Positions 15,343 to 17,042 of a DNA stretch of 17,042 nt are shown here, piece after piece. The position numbers and the translations under genes were made by a program. Origin of the DNA: Armatimonadota bacterium (GTDB lineage: Bacteria; Vulcanimicrobiota; JACPDS01); contig JACPDS010000038.1 of assembly GCA_016183885.1 (NCBI GenBank), positions 1 to 17,042 on the forward strand, written 5' to 3'. Position 1 is the first letter of the stretch. Every line of letters starts with the position of its first letter. Below the pieces are notes generated by a model. That model was not told where the DNA came from, did no database searches, and was given only the letters and a program-made list of their open reading frames with translations.

Positions 15343-16776
15343 ATGCTAAATTTTGATATTATGACAATGGTCCCTTTTGCAATTTTAGGTTTTATCTTAA
15401 TAATTTTTTTATTTTTTGCCGCTTATAGCTCGCGTTATTTAAAAGCCGGCCCAAATGAAGTTTTAATTATTTCAGGCAGAAAAAGTAAAGGAACAGAAGG
15501 TAAAATCAGGGGTTTCCATATTGTCAGCGGAGGGGGAGTATTTGTCTGGCCCATTATTGAAAAAGCCGATCGCTTCTCTTTAGAAACTATGACTATTGAA
15601 ATTAAAACTCCCGAGGTTTATACTACTCAGGGAGTACCGGTAAAGATTGATGGAGTAGCTCAAATTAAAGTTAAAAATGATGATATTTCTATTTCTACAG
15701 CCGTAGAACAATTTTTAAGCAAAACTTCCCTGGAAATTAATGAAATTGCTAAACAGACTTTAGAAGGACATCTAAGGGCTATTATTGGGACTATTACGGT
15801 AGAAGAGGTTATCCGTAATCGGGATGTTTTTGCTCAGAAAGTTCAGGAAGTTTCTGCAAGCGATTTAGCAAATATGGGATTAAATATTGTTTCTTTTACC
15901 ATTAAAGATATTAGCGATTCCCATGGTTATTTAGAGGCTTTGGGAAAACCTCAAATTGCTTTAATAAAAAGAAGCGCTATTATTGCTGAAGCTGAAGCTC
16001 AAAGAGACGCTACCATTAAGTCCGCTCAAGCCAATCAACTCGGGCAAACCGCTAAATATGAAGCTGATACTCAAATTGCTCAATCCGACCGTGATTATAA
16101 ATTAAAAGTAGCCGATTATACCGCTTCGGTAAATCAAAAGAAGGCTGAAGCGGATTTAGCTTATGACTTGCAGAAGTTTAAAACCGAACAATTAGTTAGA
16201 GCGGAAGAGATTGAAGTTCAAGTAGTCCAAAAAGAAAAGGAAATAGAAGTTCAAGAAAAAGAAATTTTAAGGAAAGAAAAAGAATTAAATGCTACCGTTC
16301 AAAAACCAGCCGATGCTCAGCGTTATCAAATTGAAGCCTTAGCTTTAGCTGAACAATCTAAACTTAAAAATACCGCTTTAGGGCAGGCGGAAGCTACCAA
16401 ATCTATCGGAATGGCCGAAGCTGATGCTAATAAGGCTAGAGGATTAGCTGAAGCTGAGATTATTAAAGCTAAAGGAAGCGCAGAGGCGGAAGCAATGCAG
16501 AAAAAAGCCGATGCTTGGAAATATTATAATGAAGCGGCTATTTTACAGATGTTTATTGATAAAATTCCTGAAATAGCCGGAGCTATTTCTTCTCCTTTAT
16601 CTAAGACTGATAAAATTGTAGTTATTAGCGGAGACGGAAGCGGGGTTTCTCATATTACTAAAGATATCACTTCAATAATTTCTCAACTTCCGCCGGTTTT
16701 GGAAGCTTTAACGGGTTTAAAAATAGAAGAACTTCTCAAACAACTTCCTAAAATGGTAAAAAAATCAGAAAATTAA
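15343..16776 (+). CDS. floT: Flotillin-like SPFH-domain protein (FloT/YuaG type)
   Basis: Flotillins are membrane-anchored scaffold proteins forming functional microdomains. 477 residues. A hydrophobic anchor (about 9-28) is followed by the SPFH domain: 'KAGPNEVLIISGRK', 'GGGVFVWPIIEKADRFSLETMTIEI', 'TTQGVPVKIDGVAQIKV', 'HLRAIIGTITVEEVIRNRDVFAQKV', 'LGLNIVSFTIKDI'-like (seen as MGLNIVS...). A long coiled coil of Ala-Glu repeats follows (about 225-390; AEAEA, AEADANKARGLAEAEIIKAKGSAEAEA). The end, 'SHITKDITSIISQLPPVLEALTGL', is typical of the long flotillins. Length and coiled coil fit FloT rather than the shorter FloA. A strong Shine-Dalgarno AGGAGG lies 6 nt before the ATG. Its upstream partner is an NfeD protein; a DUF4126-like gene follows 31 nt later. 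Confidence 0.92.
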   Translation: MLNFDIMTMVPFAILGFILIIFLFFAAYSSRYLKAGPNEVLIISGRKSKGTEGKIRGFHIVSGGGVFVWPIIEKADRFSLETMTIEIKTPEVYTTQGVPVKIDGVAQIKVKNDDISISTAVEQFLSKTSLEINEIAKQTLEGHLRAIIGTITVEEVIRNRDVFAQKVQEVSASDLANMGLNIVSFTIKDISDSHGYLEALGKPQIALIKRSAIIAEAEAQRDATIKSAQANQLGQTAKYEADTQIAQSDRDYKLKVADYTASVNQKKAEADLAYDLQKFKTEQLVRAEEIEVQVVQKEKEIEVQEKEILRKEKELNATVQKPADAQRYQIEALALAEQSKLKNTALGQAEATKSIGMAEADANKARGLAEAEIIKAKGSAEAEAMQKKADAWKYYNEAAILQMFIDKIPEIAGAISSPLSKTDKIVVISGDGSGVSHITKDITSIISQLPPVLEALTGLKIEELLKQLPKMVKKSEN

Positions 16777-16807
16777 ATTAAAAATTATAATTATATAAGG
16801 TTAAATA

Positions 16808-17042
16808 ATGGATTTTTGGCTGAACGTTGTAATAGGTATTTGCTTTGCCGCTTGCAGCGGTTTTAGAGCATTTTTACCGCTTTTAATTGTTGCAATATTA
16901 GGGAAATTAGAATACCTCCACTTAAAAGATTCTTTTAGTTGGCTCGCCAGCGATTCTTCGATAATGATTTTGGGGGTAGCCGCAGTAGTATAAGTTTTAG
17001 GAGATAAATTTCCTCTAGTTGATAATTTTTTGGATGTTTTAG
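16808..17042 (+). pseudogene. Start of a DUF4126-like membrane protein with an in-frame TAA stop
   Basis: The first 61 codons ('LNVVIGICFAACSGFRAFLPLLIVAILGKLEYLHL', 'SFSWLASDSSIMILGVAAVV') look like the start of a DUF4126 membrane protein, with two hydrophobic helices. A TAA at 16991-16993 stops it, yet the same frame continues 'VLGDKFPLVDNFLDVL' to the window end, matching the family's usual '(E)xxADKxPxxDxxLD' region. A Glu codon (GAA) at the stop would restore it. It is either a nonsense mutation or a read error; a genuine 61-residue protein is possible but less likely. AAGG lies 7 nt before the ATG, and the gene is 31 nt after the flotillin. Only the first part lies in the window. Confidence 0.55.

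Noticed and set aside
16991..16993. Recoded TAA (alternative genetic code)
   Set aside because: All other genes end normally with TAA, TAG or TGA, so reassignment of TAA is not supported; a mutation or read error is simpler.

Overview
The window is a very AT-rich, gene-dense stretch of bacterial chromosome. Short intergenic gaps, Shine-Dalgarno sites next to many starts, and bacterial families (HPr, ScpA, PhoB/PhoR-type regulators, PgeF, NfeD/flotillin) all point to Bacteria. The exact phylum cannot be fixed by eye. Low GC, a DHH-CBS-tRNA nucleotidyltransferase fusion, PTS-type HPr without local PTS enzymes, a secreted glycoside hydrolase of no obvious family and TIGR03960-like radical SAM chemistry would fit an uncultivated anaerobic lineage, but that is inference. 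No rRNA, tRNA, CRISPR, transposase or phage gene was seen. No stretch over 300 bases lacks a gene.

Layout. (1) Positions 7066 down to 26 (minus strand) form one tightly packed eight-gene operon: a radical SAM protein, PgeF, a PhoB-type response regulator, a PAS histidine kinase, a GGDEF-like histidine kinase, HPr, a DUF1893 protein and a secreted TPR protein. Gaps run from overlaps to 26 nt. (2) Positions 7120-8005 (plus strand) hold a Nudix hydrolase and a DsrE-like protein. The Nudix gene diverges from the big operon through a compact region with two facing sigma70-type promoters. (3) Positions 8023-8193 hold a nested inverted-repeat (MITE-like) element that supplies the 3' end of the neighbouring gene. 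(4) Positions 14440 down to 8135 (minus) form a second operon: DHH-CBS-tRNA nucleotidyltransferase fusion, M50 site-2 type protease, ScpA, and a secreted glycoside hydrolase broken by a frameshift. (5) Positions 14596-17042 (plus) hold an NfeD-like membrane protein, a flotillin and the start of a DUF4126-type membrane protein with an in-frame stop.

How the genes may work together. The first operon looks like a regulatory unit. Two paralogous kinases without membrane segments could feed one DNA-binding regulator, with HPr encoded directly after them and PgeF (cell-wall quality control) upstream. The NfeD-flotillin pair is the familiar bacterial membrane-microdomain module. The nucleotidyltransferase-protease-ScpA group is housekeeping.

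The most notable observations are: the GGDEF-like (GGDYF) domain fused to a histidine kinase whose ATP-binding domain is cut short where it overlaps HPr; the repeat element that captured the end of the glycoside hydrolase gene; and three damaged genes (kinase, hydrolase, DUF4126) within 17 kb. I did not find a clearly new defence, mobile or biosynthetic system.
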